Below, piece after piece: positions 20,273 through 29,155 of a DNA stretch of 64,000 nucleotides (the stretch's first letter is position 1; the number at the start of each line of letters is the position of its first letter). Position numbers and translations under genes: made by a program. The notes under the pieces were generated by a model that worked only from the letters and a program-made list of their open reading frames with translations, ran no database searches and was not told where the DNA came from. Source of the stretch: Sphingobium sp. JS3065 (GTDB taxonomy: Bacteria > Pseudomonadota > Alphaproteobacteria > Sphingomonadales > Sphingomonadaceae); assembly GCF_026427355.1 (NCBI RefSeq), contig NZ_CP102664.1:1550001-1614000 (forward strand). Reading direction: 5' to 3'.

Positions 20273-20515
20273 ATGCTTTCCTATCCGCTATGGGCCTATG
20301 CCGCTATTCTTGCCTTGGCGGTGCTATGGGTCGTGGGCTTTATTGCCCTGTGGCGGCGGCAGACCCGCTCCCGCCATGTCGTGACGGTGGGAATAGCGGA
20401 CAGACTCATCGCGATTTTCTGGCTTCCTTTATATGCGGCCACCTTGTCCTGGCTTTGTCTTCTCATGATCATGGAAGCGATTGGATTGACCCGGCCCAAT
20501 ACCGGCAGGAAATAG
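20273..20515 (+). CDS. small two-helix membrane protein
   Basis: This 80-residue protein has two hydrophobic helices (about 5-27 and 45-67) joined by a basic loop, WRRQTRSRHVV. It lies 34 bp before the glycosyltransferase gene in the same orientation and is likely a subunit or accessory of that membrane enzyme. I know no named family for it. Confidence 0.6.
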   Translation: MLSYPLWAYAAILALAVLWVVGFIALWRRQTRSRHVVTVGIADRLIAIFWLPLYAATLSWLCLLMIMEAIGLTRPNTGRK

Positions 20516-20549
20516 GCGGACATTCTCATCGGCAGCTTGGGCAGGGATC

Positions 20550-21725
20550 ATGACCATCACCACGATATTGCTGCTCTGCGCCGTGCTGGCGATGCCGCCG
20601 GTCGCGTTGTTCGTGCTGGAAATCGCCTGCGCCTCCCTGGCGCGCCGGAATGACGAGGCGGGGGACGCCCCCGCCTTCACCGTCCTGATCCCCGCGCATG
20701 ATGAAAGGACGATCATCGCGGCGACGCTTTCCGCATTGCTTCCCCAATTGCGCGTGGGCGACCGGCTGCTGGTCGTCGCCGACAATTGCAGCGACGACAC
20801 CGCCGCCATCGCCCGCGACATGGGGGCGGACGTGACCGAAAGGTTCAGCGCCGATCTGCGGGGCAAGGGTTATGCCCTGGCCCATGGCATCGCGCATGCG
20901 CGGCAATGGGCCAATCCGGTCATGATCGTCGTCGATGCGGACTGCCATGTGGCAAGCGGCGCGCTGTCGCGGCTGGCCGCCGATGTGGCGCGCACCGGCC
21001 GACCGGTGCAGGGATCCTATCTGATCACCGCCCCGGCGCATGAGCGGCTGGCCATGCGGTTCAGCGCGTTTGCGATCCGCGTCAAAAATCATGTCCGCCT
21101 GCTGGGTTGCCATGCGCTGGGCATGCCCTGCATCCTGACGGGCAGCGGCATGGCGTTTCCGGCGGGCGCGTTGGAACAGATCGATGTCGCGTCCGGGGAA
21201 ATCGTGGAAGACCTGTTGCTGGGCATCAACCTTGCCAAGGCCGGCTATCCGCCCGTTTTTTCGCCCCAGGCTCGCATAACCAGCCCGCTGCCATTGGACA
21301 GCAAGGCCGCCGAAATCCAGCGGGCGCGATGGGAAAGCGGATATCTGTCCATCATGCGCCGCTTCGCCCTGCCGCTGCTGATAGAGGGGATGACGCGGCG
21401 CAAGCCGGGCCTGATCCTGCTGGGGCTGGACATCGCCATTCCGCCGCTGAGCCTGCTCTGCATGGTGCTGGCGGCATTGTGCGCCGTGTCGGGCCTGTGG
21501 TGGCTGATGGGGGGTGAGGTGGCGCCCTTGCTGCTGCTGTCGGTCATGATCGCGCTGTTTGGCGGCGCGATCCTGTTTGCCTGGGCGCGACATGCGCGTG
21601 ACCTGCTGACGCTGAAGGAAATGGCGTTGATGCCGGTCAGCGTCCTGAAGAAGCTTGGCTTTTACGTCCGGATGGCGCTTGGCCCGAAACGGGGTTGGGT
21701 CCGCACCGCGAGGGATGGCGACTGA
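20550..21725 (+). CDS. membrane-bound glycosyltransferase family 2, synthase-like
   Basis: This 391-residue enzyme has an N-terminal membrane helix, a GT2 catalytic domain (about 40-270) and two or three C-terminal helices. Catalytic features are FTVLIPAHDE, the DADCH metal-binding motif, GEIVEDLLLG with the base Asp region, and QRARW, the QxxRW motif of processive beta-glycosyltransferases. The layout resembles N-acetylglucosaminyl- or cellulose-synthase-type enzymes, so it may polymerise or add a sugar on the cytoplasmic face. The product is unknown. Confidence 0.87.
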   Translation: MTITTILLLCAVLAMPPVALFVLEIACASLARRNDEAGDAPAFTVLIPAHDERTIIAATLSALLPQLRVGDRLLVVADNCSDDTAAIARDMGADVTERFSADLRGKGYALAHGIAHARQWANPVMIVVDADCHVASGALSRLAADVARTGRPVQGSYLITAPAHERLAMRFSAFAIRVKNHVRLLGCHALGMPCILTGSGMAFPAGALEQIDVASGEIVEDLLLGINLAKAGYPPVFSPQARITSPLPLDSKAAEIQRARWESGYLSIMRRFALPLLIEGMTRRKPGLILLGLDIAIPPLSLLCMVLAALCAVSGLWWLMGGEVAPLLLLSVMIALFGGAILFAWARHARDLLTLKEMALMPVSVLKKLGFYVRMALGPKRGWVRTARDGD

Positions 21726-21729
21726 GGCT

Positions 21730-22269
21730 TCATGCCCCGCTCGCCGCGCGCCGCTGAACCAGTTGGGCCGGGTTCCCCACCGCGACCCCGCCAGCGGGCA
21801 CGTCGATCAACACCACCGCATTGGCGCCGATAACGGCGTCGTCGCCGATATGCACCCCGCCCAGGATCACGGCCCCTGCCCCCACCTGAACCCGGTTGCC
21901 CAGCACGGGCGCGTCCATGGGCCGCGCCTCGCTGCGGTTGCCGAGCGTCACATTCTGCCGCAACAGGCAATCGTCACCGATTACTGTGGCGCTATGCACG
22001 ATGATGCCGCCGAAATGCTCGATCCGCAGGCGCCGCCCTATCGTCGTTCCTTCCGGCAGGGATATGCCGCACAGGCATTCGACGGCCTTTCCCGCCAGCT
22101 TCGCCCATCCGCCCCATAGCCGCCTGACCAGCCCCGCCCGCCGCGCCAGGCGGCGGTGGGACAGGCGGTAGACCGCCAGTGCCCAGAAGCCCTGCGCCCA
22201 GAGGCCTTCGCGCTGCGTGGACCTGTCCTCCCGGATCAGCCGCCAGACGCCGGGGCGATCGCCGCTCAA
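21730..22269 (-). CDS. serine acetyltransferase-like hexapeptide transferase
   Basis: The 179-residue protein ends in a left-handed beta-helix with CysE-like blocks: LRIEHFGGIIVHSATVIGDDC with the catalytic His, NVTLGN, VLGNRVQVGAGAVILGGVHIGD and IGANAVVLIDVP. The start is taken as TTG 22269, overlapping the preceding acyltransferase stop (TTGA) and giving MSGDRPGVWRLIRED. In an EPS locus such proteins usually acetylate a sugar rather than serine. No in-frame ATG fits. Confidence 0.82.
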   Translation of the reverse strand: MSGDRPGVWRLIREDRSTQREGLWAQGFWALAVYRLSHRRLARRAGLVRRLWGGWAKLAGKAVECLCGISLPEGTTIGRRLRIEHFGGIIVHSATVIGDDCLLRQNVTLGNRSEARPMDAPVLGNRVQVGAGAVILGGVHIGDDAVIGANAVVLIDVPAGGVAVGNPAQLVQRRAASGA

Positions 22270-23309
22270 GGATCGGCCCTCTCGCGCTTGAAGCGCGACG
22301 CCAGCCGGTGGCCGAAGCGATTGAGCGGCCGTTCGAAATAAAAGGTCGAGAGATGCGCGGCGGCGAAAGCCAGCAGGAACGATAGCGGACGCTTCAGATA
22401 ACGTTCCACCGTGTCGCCGCTGCCCAGCCAGCCGCGATAGGTCAGTTGGTGCAGGACATAGAGGGCGAAGGAAATCTGCGCGACATAGCGTAGGGGGGCG
22501 CTGGACATGTGGCGGGTCACGACATTGTCCCGGGCGAAGATGCTGAGGCCGACGGCACCCGCCGCCAGATAGGGCCGCAAATAGGCGAGCAACGGAAAAT
22601 GGTCCCGCACATTGGGCTGCGACCCGATCAGATTGCAGACCAGCAGCAGCCCCCAGACCCATGGCCTGCACCAGGATTCGGGCGGCCGCCATCCCCGGGC
22701 GACCACGATCGCCAGGATCGCGCCGGCCAGTATTTCATCCATCCGGTCGAATGTGTGCACGCCGGCGGTTATGCCGCGAACGACGCGGCTCAGCGTGACG
22801 GCCACCGCCAGGGCCGGCAGCAGCATGATCGCCCGGCGTCCGCCAATACCGACCAGCAACGCGACGAACATGTAAAACTGCATCTCCAGCGACAGGCTCC
22901 ACAAATGCCCGGCGTAGAAGAGATAGGGTTTATGGTTGTTGGCGAAGAATAGAAGATTTGCCGCGATGACCGGCCAGGACGACGTCTGCGTCGCGACGAC
23001 CAGCAGGATGAACGTCCAGGCCAGCGGAAGAATTCGAAACACCCGCTTGATCAGGAAGGGAACGACCGACGGATCCTTGAGCAGCGCCTTGGTGATCAGA
23101 AAGCCCGACAGGGTGAAGAACAGGGACATCCCCACCATGCCGAAGGCTTCGTTGAGCCTTAGCGATTTGGGGCCAAGCGACAGCATGTGCGTCGCCAGCA
23201 CCAGCAGGATCGAAATCCCGCGCCACCCGTCGAGAATGGCGATGTGCGGCGTATCGGCTTCGGGTTCCGGTCTGGCCGCGGGTTGCGGCATAGCGATCGA
23301 GGCGTTCAT
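22266..23309 (-). CDS. acyltransferase family 3 (OafA/YrhL-like) membrane protein
   Basis: This 347-residue integral membrane protein has about ten helices. HIAILDGWRGISILLVLATH contains the catalytic His-containing region of acyltransferase-3 proteins, and FFTLSGFLITKALL is the second hallmark. Members transfer acetyl or succinyl groups to surface sugars across the inner membrane. The gene overlaps the hexapeptide acetyltransferase by 4 bp, so the pair probably decorates the same polymer. The 253 bp between it and the divergent glycosyltransferase show no gene I can support. Confidence 0.87.
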   Translation of the reverse strand: MNASIAMPQPAARPEPEADTPHIAILDGWRGISILLVLATHMLSLGPKSLRLNEAFGMVGMSLFFTLSGFLITKALLKDPSVVPFLIKRVFRILPLAWTFILLVVATQTSSWPVIAANLLFFANNHKPYLFYAGHLWSLSLEMQFYMFVALLVGIGGRRAIMLLPALAVAVTLSRVVRGITAGVHTFDRMDEILAGAILAIVVARGWRPPESWCRPWVWGLLLVCNLIGSQPNVRDHFPLLAYLRPYLAAGAVGLSIFARDNVVTRHMSSAPLRYVAQISFALYVLHQLTYRGWLGSGDTVERYLKRPLSFLLAFAAAHLSTFYFERPLNRFGHRLASRFKRERADP

Positions 23310-23562
23310 CGCAGCATGGCTGAAGCATTGCGAATCATGGTCGGCATGAAGCGCATATGGATCGGAAAAAGGCTTGGATAAAGGACAGAAATTCTCGACG
23401 CCCCGCTATGGTACATTTCGATCCCATAGCTGATCGACGGGATATGGATAGTTCAATTCATGTCATTTTTACGTTAGGGGACCGTGTGACTTTGCAGCTC
23501 AATGACGAAGCAGGCTTGATTCCCGAGGGGAAAGGTCATGGGCAGTATAAATGGGAAGAAAG

Positions 23563-24009
23563 ATGATCGTCGGATATTTCACCAACCAATATCCCAAGGT
23601 GAGCCATACGTTCATCCGGCGGGAAATACTGGCGCTGGAGGCGGCGGGCGTGACGGTCGAACGCTGGGCGCTGAGGGGATGGGACGCAGACATCGCCGAT
23701 CCCGCCGACGCATCGGAACGGGACCGGACGCGCTATATTCTGCGGCGCGGCCCATTGCCGATGCTGGCGGCCGCGATGATCCTGCTGGTCACCCATCCGG
23801 TACGGTGGATGAAGGGGCTGTGGCTGTCCATGCGGATGATGCCGAAGACTGACCGGTCGATCCCGCTGCACCTGATCAGCTTTGTGGAAGCGGCCCTGCT
23901 GGCGCGGCAGGCCATGGCCACCGGCGTCCGGCAACTCCATGCCCATTTCGGCACCAATGCCGCGGAAGTCGCGATGGTCGCCGCGACTTTGGCCGGCATA
24001 CCCTATAGC
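23563..24009 (+). pseudogene. glycosyltransferase (group 1/GT4), 5' half, split by an insertion sequence
   Basis: These 149 codons give the N-terminal Rossmann half of a GT4-type glycosyltransferase: IVGYFTNQYPKVSHTFIRRE, then a hydrophobic stretch, then LHAHFGTNAAEVAMVAATLAGIPYS. The frame is broken after the codon for Ser (24007-24009), where the IS1380-type element enters. Joining 24009 to 25660 restores an uninterrupted frame reading IPYS-CTVHGSDEFD, the conserved acceptor-binding motif. The intact gene would encode about 420 residues. A start at 23551 is also possible. The gene is almost certainly inactive here. Confidence 0.87.
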
Positions 24010-24022
24010 CCGCCTTATTCAC
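24006..24022. repeat. target-site duplication TAGC and left terminal repeat of the IS1380-type element
   Basis: TAGC (24006-24009) is the left copy of the 4-bp duplication. The IS then begins CCGCCTTATTCAC, whose inner nine bases CTTATTCAC are repeated in inverse at the right end. Confidence 0.78.
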
Positions 24023-25655
24023 CAAAAGTGTCCTGAAGGGTTGGCGGGAGTGGCGTAAGCCTCTGATCTGAATTAGGAACTGGGTGTCTAAGCCGAACCT
24101 GCCGCAGGGCAGAAAATGCCACGGGCCACACCCGCCATGAACGATGATATCGCAAGCTCATTTGGATTCCCAGCAGTCGGCCGCAAGAAAATCACAGCTG
24201 CGTTCGACGGTGGCCGGCTTACCTCGGATGGCGGTGTTCTACTGCTTGCACAGGCCGAGCGCGCGATGGGGATTTGCCAGCGCCTGGCGGCTTGTATTGC
24301 CGATCCGCGCGATCCAGCGCGGGTGATCCATCGCCTGGATGACATTCTGCGTGCCCGTGTGTTCGCGATTGCGTGCGGCTATGAGGATGCCGATGATCTC
24401 GATGCTCTGCGCGACGATCCAGGCTTCCGCCTGGCGCTCGGCAAGCTGCCGGAATCGGGCGCGGGGCTGGCCAGCCAACCGACGATGAGCCGGTGGGAAA
24501 ATGCACCGACTACGCGCGAACTGGCCAGCATGATGGCCGCGATGATCGACATCTACTGCGCCAGCTATCCCGCCCCTCCGACAGCGGTCACGCTGGATAT
24601 CGACGACACGTGCGACGTCGTGCATGGCTATCAACAGCTCTCGTTCTGGAACGGGCATCATGGGGAGCGCTGCTTCCTACCGATCCATATCTACGACACC
24701 GCGACCGGCAGGCCGGTGGCCATGCTGCTGCGCACAGGCAAGACGCCTTCTGGAAAGGAGGCGGCGGGGCACATCCGACGCCTGGTGCGTCACCTGCGCC
24801 GTAATTGGCCCGATACCCACATCACTATCCGCGGCGACGGGCACTATGGTCGACCCGAGGTCATGGCCTACTGCGATGCGGCCCGCGTCGATTACGTGTT
24901 CGGCCTGCCCACCAATTCAGCGCTGCGCGCCGATCCCGCCATTGTTGCGGTCGCCGATGCCTGCGCGGTCAAGCGCGCCCAGCGTCAGTGTCCCGTCCTG
25001 CGCAACTATGCCGAGACCCGCTATGGGGCAAAGACCTGGAAGTGCCAGCGTCGCGTCGTTGCACGGATCGAGGCCAGCACGCTGGGCATGGACATCCGCT
25101 ATGTCGTCACCTCGTTGGCAACAGGATCGGCCGAGCACATCTACGACACGCTCTACTGCGCGCGTGGTCAGGCCGAGAACCTGATCAAGCGCCACAAGTC
25201 CCAGCTCGCCAGCGACCGAACCTCGTGCCGCTCGGCCAATGCCAATCAGATGCGCCTGATACTGCACACTGCCGCATACTGGCTGCTATGGCGCATCCAG
25301 CAGGCGATGCCCAGGACCGCTGCTCTGGCAAGCGCGGAGTTTACCACCTTGCGCCTGCGGCTGCTCAAGGTCGCTGCGCGCGTCGTAGAAAGTGCTAGCC
25401 GCATCCGCATTGCCTTCGCTTCCGCCTGTCCGGATGCCGACCTGTTCCGCGCCCTCGTTCTCCGGCTGAAGCCTGCGCCGACGTAGCCCATGCGGCAGCG
25501 CCGCAGAACTCCGAGCCCAGCCCTTCAACCCGAAAAGCCCATCAATCCGAATGCGGTGAAACAAACGCCAGCGATGCCGGTCGTCCGCGCAATACAGCCA
25601 GCCGCAGCAAATGCCCAGAGCGGGCCCGAAACCGAGCGTCGTGAATAAGAGAGGC
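24010..25655 (+). mobile_element. IS1380-family insertion sequence, 1,646 bp
   Basis: The element is bounded by imperfect inverted repeats (CCGCCTTATTCAC at left; GTGAATAAGAGAGGC at right) and flanked by TAGC direct repeats. It contains one transposase gene filling most of its length. Size, a 4-bp duplication and a DDE transposase of about 450 residues fit IS1380. Its excision in silico restores the host glycosyltransferase frame exactly, which confirms the borders to within one or two bases. Confidence 0.88.
24116..25486 (+). CDS. IS1380-family DDE transposase
   Basis: This 456-residue transposase appears complete. The catalytic acidic residues are in VTLDIDDTCDVVHGYQQ, IRGDGHYG and GQAENLIKRHK, matching the DDE_Tnp_1 fold of IS1380. 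The N-terminus DGGRLTSDGGVLLLAQAE is the family opening. ATG 24116 is used because a GCAGGGCAG sequence lies just upstream; ATG 24137 is also possible. It should be able to mobilise the element. Confidence 0.93.
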   Translation: MPRATPAMNDDIASSFGFPAVGRKKITAAFDGGRLTSDGGVLLLAQAERAMGICQRLAACIADPRDPARVIHRLDDILRARVFAIACGYEDADDLDALRDDPGFRLALGKLPESGAGLASQPTMSRWENAPTTRELASMMAAMIDIYCASYPAPPTAVTLDIDDTCDVVHGYQQLSFWNGHHGERCFLPIHIYDTATGRPVAMLLRTGKTPSGKEAAGHIRRLVRHLRRNWPDTHITIRGDGHYGRPEVMAYCDAARVDYVFGLPTNSALRADPAIVAVADACAVKRAQRQCPVLRNYAETRYGAKTWKCQRRVVARIEASTLGMDIRYVVTSLATGSAEHIYDTLYCARGQAENLIKRHKSQLASDRTSCRSANANQMRLILHTAAYWLLWRIQQAMPRTAALASAEFTTLRLRLLKVAARVVESASRIRIAFASACPDADLFRALVLRLKPAPT

Positions 25656-25659
25656 TAGC
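25641..25659. repeat. right terminal repeat and target-site duplication TAGC
   Basis: GTGAATAAGAGAGGC (25641-25655) is the right end of the IS and is followed by TAGC (25656-25659), the second copy of the 4-bp duplication. Confidence 0.78.
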
Positions 25660-26475
25660 TGCACGGTGCATGGGTCGGACGAGTTCGACCGACCCATCGG
25701 CCTGCATCTGGGGACGAAGATCGAACAGGCCGCCTTCGTGATCGCCATCACGCATTTTTGCGCCAGCCAATTATATCGCTGGTGCGATCCGCGCCATTGG
25801 AACAAGATCAGCGTCGTGCATTGCGGCCTGTCCCGTGAATTTCTGGAGGTCGAACCGACGCCGCCCGCCACGGCCCCGCACTTCGTCAGCGTCGGGCGTC
25901 TGAGCGGCGAGAAGGGGCATCTCCTGATGCTCGAAGCCCTCGCCCGGGTTCGCGATGGCGGGATTCCGGCCACGCTGACGCTGGTCGGCGACGGCGAGAT
26001 GCGCGGGCGGATCGAAGCGGCGATGATGCGGCTGGGGCTGAACGATGCGGTGAAGATCACCGGCTGGGCCGATGAAAATCAGGTGCGGACCCATATAGCG
26101 AACGCCCGCGCGCTGCTGATGGCGAGTTTCGCCGAAGGATTGCCGATCGTCGTGATGGAGGCCTTCGCCCTGGCTCGCCCGGTGCTGGCCACCAATGTCG
26201 GCGCGCTGGCCGACCTGGTCATCAACGGCCGGACCGGCTGGCTCTTCACGCCCGGTTCGGTCGACGCCATCGCCGGGGCGATGCGGGATTGCGCGACCGC
26301 GGAGCCGGCGGCGCTGGCCGCGATGGGCGAGGAAGGACGGCGGATCGTGCGCGAACAGCATGATGCGCAGCGGGAAGCCGCAAAGCTTCGGGTCCACTTC
26401 GCCGAATCACTCGGCCATGCGGAAGCCTCCTTTCAACATGAATGGTTGGCGCGCGCGGAAATCGAGCGCGCGTGA
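25656..26475 (+). pseudogene. glycosyltransferase (group 1/GT4), 3' half, split by an insertion sequence
   Basis: This is the C-terminal half of the glycosyltransferase interrupted at 24009. It contains CTVHGSDEFD, then the GT4 nucleotide-sugar domain: FVSVGRLSGEKGHLLMLEAL, LTLVGDGEMRGRIE, and LLMASFAEGLPIVVMEAFALARPV with the E(x)7E motif that contacts the donor. It is in frame with the 5' half once the IS and one TAGC are removed. A truncated protein could start at a GTG near 25666 but would lack the acceptor domain. Confidence 0.87.
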
Positions 26476-26586
26476 GCAGGTAAATTAACCATTTTCAAGT
26501 CCAGGGATCAAAGATTTGTGAACGTTTTTATCCTTTTGTAAGCATTTCAATTGTCGCGGAGCAACGATTTGTGTATCCGACGATAT

Positions 26587-27174
26587 ATGCCGAAGATTAT
26601 TATTGCCTGCATGATTGCATTCGCTTTACCCTGTCTTGCGCAGGCGGCTGCTCCGGAAGCTGCCGGCGCGGCGCCGGTATCGGCCACGGATGACGCGGCG
26701 GCGGCATCGACGCTGACCGATTACAAGCTGGGCGTCGCCGACAAGGTCAGGATCATCGTCTTCAATGAGGAGACGCTGTCGGGCGAGTTCACCGTCGGCG
26801 ACGGCGGCGGGCTGTCGCTGCCGCTGATCGGCGAGGTCAAGGCGATCGGCCGCAGTCCCAGGGAAATCACCAAGGATATCGAGGCCAAGCTGGCCGACGG
26901 CTACCTGCGGGAACCGCGCGTCAGCCTGGATGTGTTGAGCTATCGCCCCTTCTACATATTGGGGGAAGTGTCCAAGCCCGGCGAATATCCCTATTCCAGC
27001 GGGCTGACGATATTCAACGCGGTCGCCCGCGCCGAAGGTTTCACCTATCGTGCCAATAAGCGGAAAATCTACATCAAGCGCTTTGACGAAGTTGTCGAAC
27101 GCGAAATCAAGCTGACGCCTGACCTTCAGATCTTTCCAGGAGACACGGTCCGGATCGGCGAACGTTTCTTTTGA
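26587..27174 (+). CDS. polysaccharide biosynthesis/export protein (GumB/Wza-like)
   Basis: The 195-residue protein has a signal peptide ending LAQA, a Poly_export domain (about 45-120: YKLGVADKVRIIVFNEETLSGEFTVGDGGGLSLPLIG) and a SLBB domain (FYILGEVSKPGEYPYSSGLTIFNAVARAEG). Without the C-terminal helix of full-length Wza it matches short GumB-type auxiliary proteins. It would form part of the periplasm-to-outer-membrane export channel with the Wzc-type protein. ATG 26587 fits the signal peptide; a TTG 36 bp upstream does not. Confidence 0.9.
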   Translation: MPKIIIACMIAFALPCLAQAAAPEAAGAAPVSATDDAAAASTLTDYKLGVADKVRIIVFNEETLSGEFTVGDGGGLSLPLIGEVKAIGRSPREITKDIEAKLADGYLREPRVSLDVLSYRPFYILGEVSKPGEYPYSSGLTIFNAVARAEGFTYRANKRKIYIKRFDEVVEREIKLTPDLQIFPGDTVRIGERFF

Positions 27175-27342
27175 ATCGTCAGGTTCCAATTGGCGATTTC
27201 ATAACTGTTTTCTTGGGGGAGGTTGAGGGTTTCCACATTGCGTGGAAGCACTCCTTTATTTTGTGTGCCGCATTTTCCGGGCCGCCGACCGTCAACGGCC
27301 TCGTGATGAAAATGCTCTGACTGTTCAAAGGGGGGAATATTC

Positions 27343-27786
27343 ATGAGTGTCCAGAAAAAAGGCGCGATGATTGCCGCGCTGCTTTCCGTCGTCCCGGCTT
27401 CGCTGGCCACCATGCCGGTGAACGGGCAGACCCCCGCCGCCACCGAACCGGACGCCGCCGCCGTGGAAAAGCTGATCGGCAGCATCGACGCCGCCGTCGC
27501 CGCCCTGCCCGCGACGGCCACCGCCCAGGATGTGGAGGCCGCCATCACCTTCACCATCGACCAGCAGCAACAGCCGATGAACGTCAATCTGGCGGCGCTG
27601 GAATTCATCGCGGCGCGCAAGAACAAGCCCCGGAAGGTCGAAACCGCCGTTGCCGCGGTCATCGCCTCGCTGCGGCGCGGGCTGGCGGGCACCGGGGGTA
27701 TCCTGTCGGGCAGCGCGGCGTCGCTGGCGGCCGGACCCAGCGTCGGCGGCGGCGGCACGGGCGCAAGCTACACGCCGCAAAACTGA
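27343..27786 (+). CDS. Ala-rich secreted protein of unknown function in the EPS locus
   Basis: This 147-residue protein has a probable signal peptide (about 1-29, ending NGQ). An Ala-rich helical region (PDAAAVEKLIGSIDAAVAAL, EAAITFTIDQQQQPMN) follows, then a Gly/Ser-rich tail. It sits between the export protein and beta-barrel genes in the same orientation, behind a GGGGGGAA ribosome site. I do not recognise a family. The context suggests a periplasmic part of the export apparatus. Confidence 0.62.
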   Translation: MSVQKKGAMIAALLSVVPASLATMPVNGQTPAATEPDAAAVEKLIGSIDAAVAALPATATAQDVEAAITFTIDQQQQPMNVNLAALEFIAARKNKPRKVETAVAAVIASLRRGLAGTGGILSGSAASLAAGPSVGGGGTGASYTPQN

Positions 27787-27850
27787 TCGCATCCAGCCTG
27801 AACGCCATCATCCCGTCAATCGATGATCGCGAACTTGGAAAAGGCCAATC

Positions 27851-29137
27851 ATGACCTTTCGTTTCTGCTCGTCCATCGTCGCCATCGGCGCGGCCATCCT
27901 TCCCGCCATCGCCATGGCGCAGTCGACGATCGATACCGTCGTTCCGATCATATATGACCGGGGCCGGAATGTGAGCGTGACGGAACGGGCGCGCCCGGAA
28001 ACCAACCCCGTCGGCCTGCCCGCGGGCGGCTTCACCATTTTCCCGGCGCTGGATATTCAGCCCGGCTATTCGGACAATGTGTACCAGACGCAGGACAACA
28101 GGCTGGGCGATTTCTTCGTCAGCGCCGCGCCCCGCGTCCTGGCCCGGTCCAACTGGTCGCGAAACAGCCTTCAGGTCGAGGGCAGCGGCAATCTGGTCCG
28201 CTATGCGACGGAAAAGCCGCGCGACCAGAATGGCTGGCAGGTCGCGGCGCGCGGCCGCTATGACGCCGGCAGCAGCCTGACCTTCAATCTGGGCGTCGAC
28301 ACGGCGCGCCTGTTCGAATCGCAATTTTCGGGCGCCGCCATCACCGACGTCCGCAGCCCCACCCCCTATCAGCGGAGCCAGGCGCGCTTCCTGACGGACG
28401 CCCGCTTCGCCCGGTTCAGGGTCGTCGCGTCGGGCACCTATGCGGATTATGATTTCCGGTCCGTCGACACGCTGGCGGGCGCATCCCTGTCCCAGGACAA
28501 TCGCGACCGCAGGATCGCCAGCGGCGCGGTCCAGCTTGAATATGGCGTGACGCCCGATACCGGCATTTTCGGCCAGGTCACCTATACCGACACGGAATAT
28601 GACGAGGTGCTGGCGCCGGGCGTCGACAACCGCGATTCCAAGGAATATCGGCTGTTGGGCGGCGTCACGCTGGATATCGCGGCCCTGGTGCGCGGCACGT
28701 TCGGCATGGGCTATATCGATCGCCAGTTCAATTCCGCCCTCTACCGGGATGTGAAGGGCTTTTCATTCGACGGCAGGATCGAATATTTCCTGTCCGAACT
28801 GACAACGATCACCCTGACGGGTTCGCGGGAAATTCAGGATGCCTCGGCGAGCGGAAGTGGTTTCTTCACCACCATGGGCGCGGTCCGGGCCGATCATGAA
28901 CTGCTGCGCAACCTGTTGCTGAACGCCAGCGCCTCTCTGTCGGAAGACAAGTTTTTCGGCTTTGACGGCAAGGCCAGGGTCACGCGCCTGTCGGGCGGGG
29001 CGACCTATCTGACCAACCGCCTGATCAGCGCGAAGCTGGACCTGTCCTACGCTCGGCGCAAGAGCGATTTCGCCACCGGCAATGGCCCCACACTCTCGGA
29101 ATTCCGAATGCTTGCCGGCATTTCGGTACACCCTTAA
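27851..29137 (+). CDS. outer-membrane beta-barrel protein of the EPS locus
   Basis: This 428-residue protein has a signal peptide ending AMA. It is then dominated by alternating hydrophobic strands with aromatic girdle residues (LDIQPGYSDNVYQTQ, VQLEYGVTPDTGIFGQVTYTDTEYDE, KLDLSYARRKSDF). It resembles the outer-membrane beta-barrel_2 proteins often encoded beside Wza/Wzc genes. A role in outer-membrane passage of the polymer is likely but unproven. It is followed within 20 bp by the co-polymerase gene. Confidence 0.82.
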   Translation: MTFRFCSSIVAIGAAILPAIAMAQSTIDTVVPIIYDRGRNVSVTERARPETNPVGLPAGGFTIFPALDIQPGYSDNVYQTQDNRLGDFFVSAAPRVLARSNWSRNSLQVEGSGNLVRYATEKPRDQNGWQVAARGRYDAGSSLTFNLGVDTARLFESQFSGAAITDVRSPTPYQRSQARFLTDARFARFRVVASGTYADYDFRSVDTLAGASLSQDNRDRRIASGAVQLEYGVTPDTGIFGQVTYTDTEYDEVLAPGVDNRDSKEYRLLGGVTLDIAALVRGTFGMGYIDRQFNSALYRDVKGFSFDGRIEYFLSELTTITLTGSREIQDASASGSGFFTTMGAVRADHELLRNLLLNASASLSEDKFFGFDGKARVTRLSGGATYLTNRLISAKLDLSYARRKSDFATGNGPTLSEFRMLAGISVHP

Positions 29138-29155
29138 CCGCATAGGGCCATCAGA

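Noticed and set aside
23357..23566. 69-codon frame before the split glycosyltransferase gene
   Set aside because: It has no clear ribosome site or recognised motif, its end overlaps the glycosyltransferase start, and it lies in a likely promoter region.
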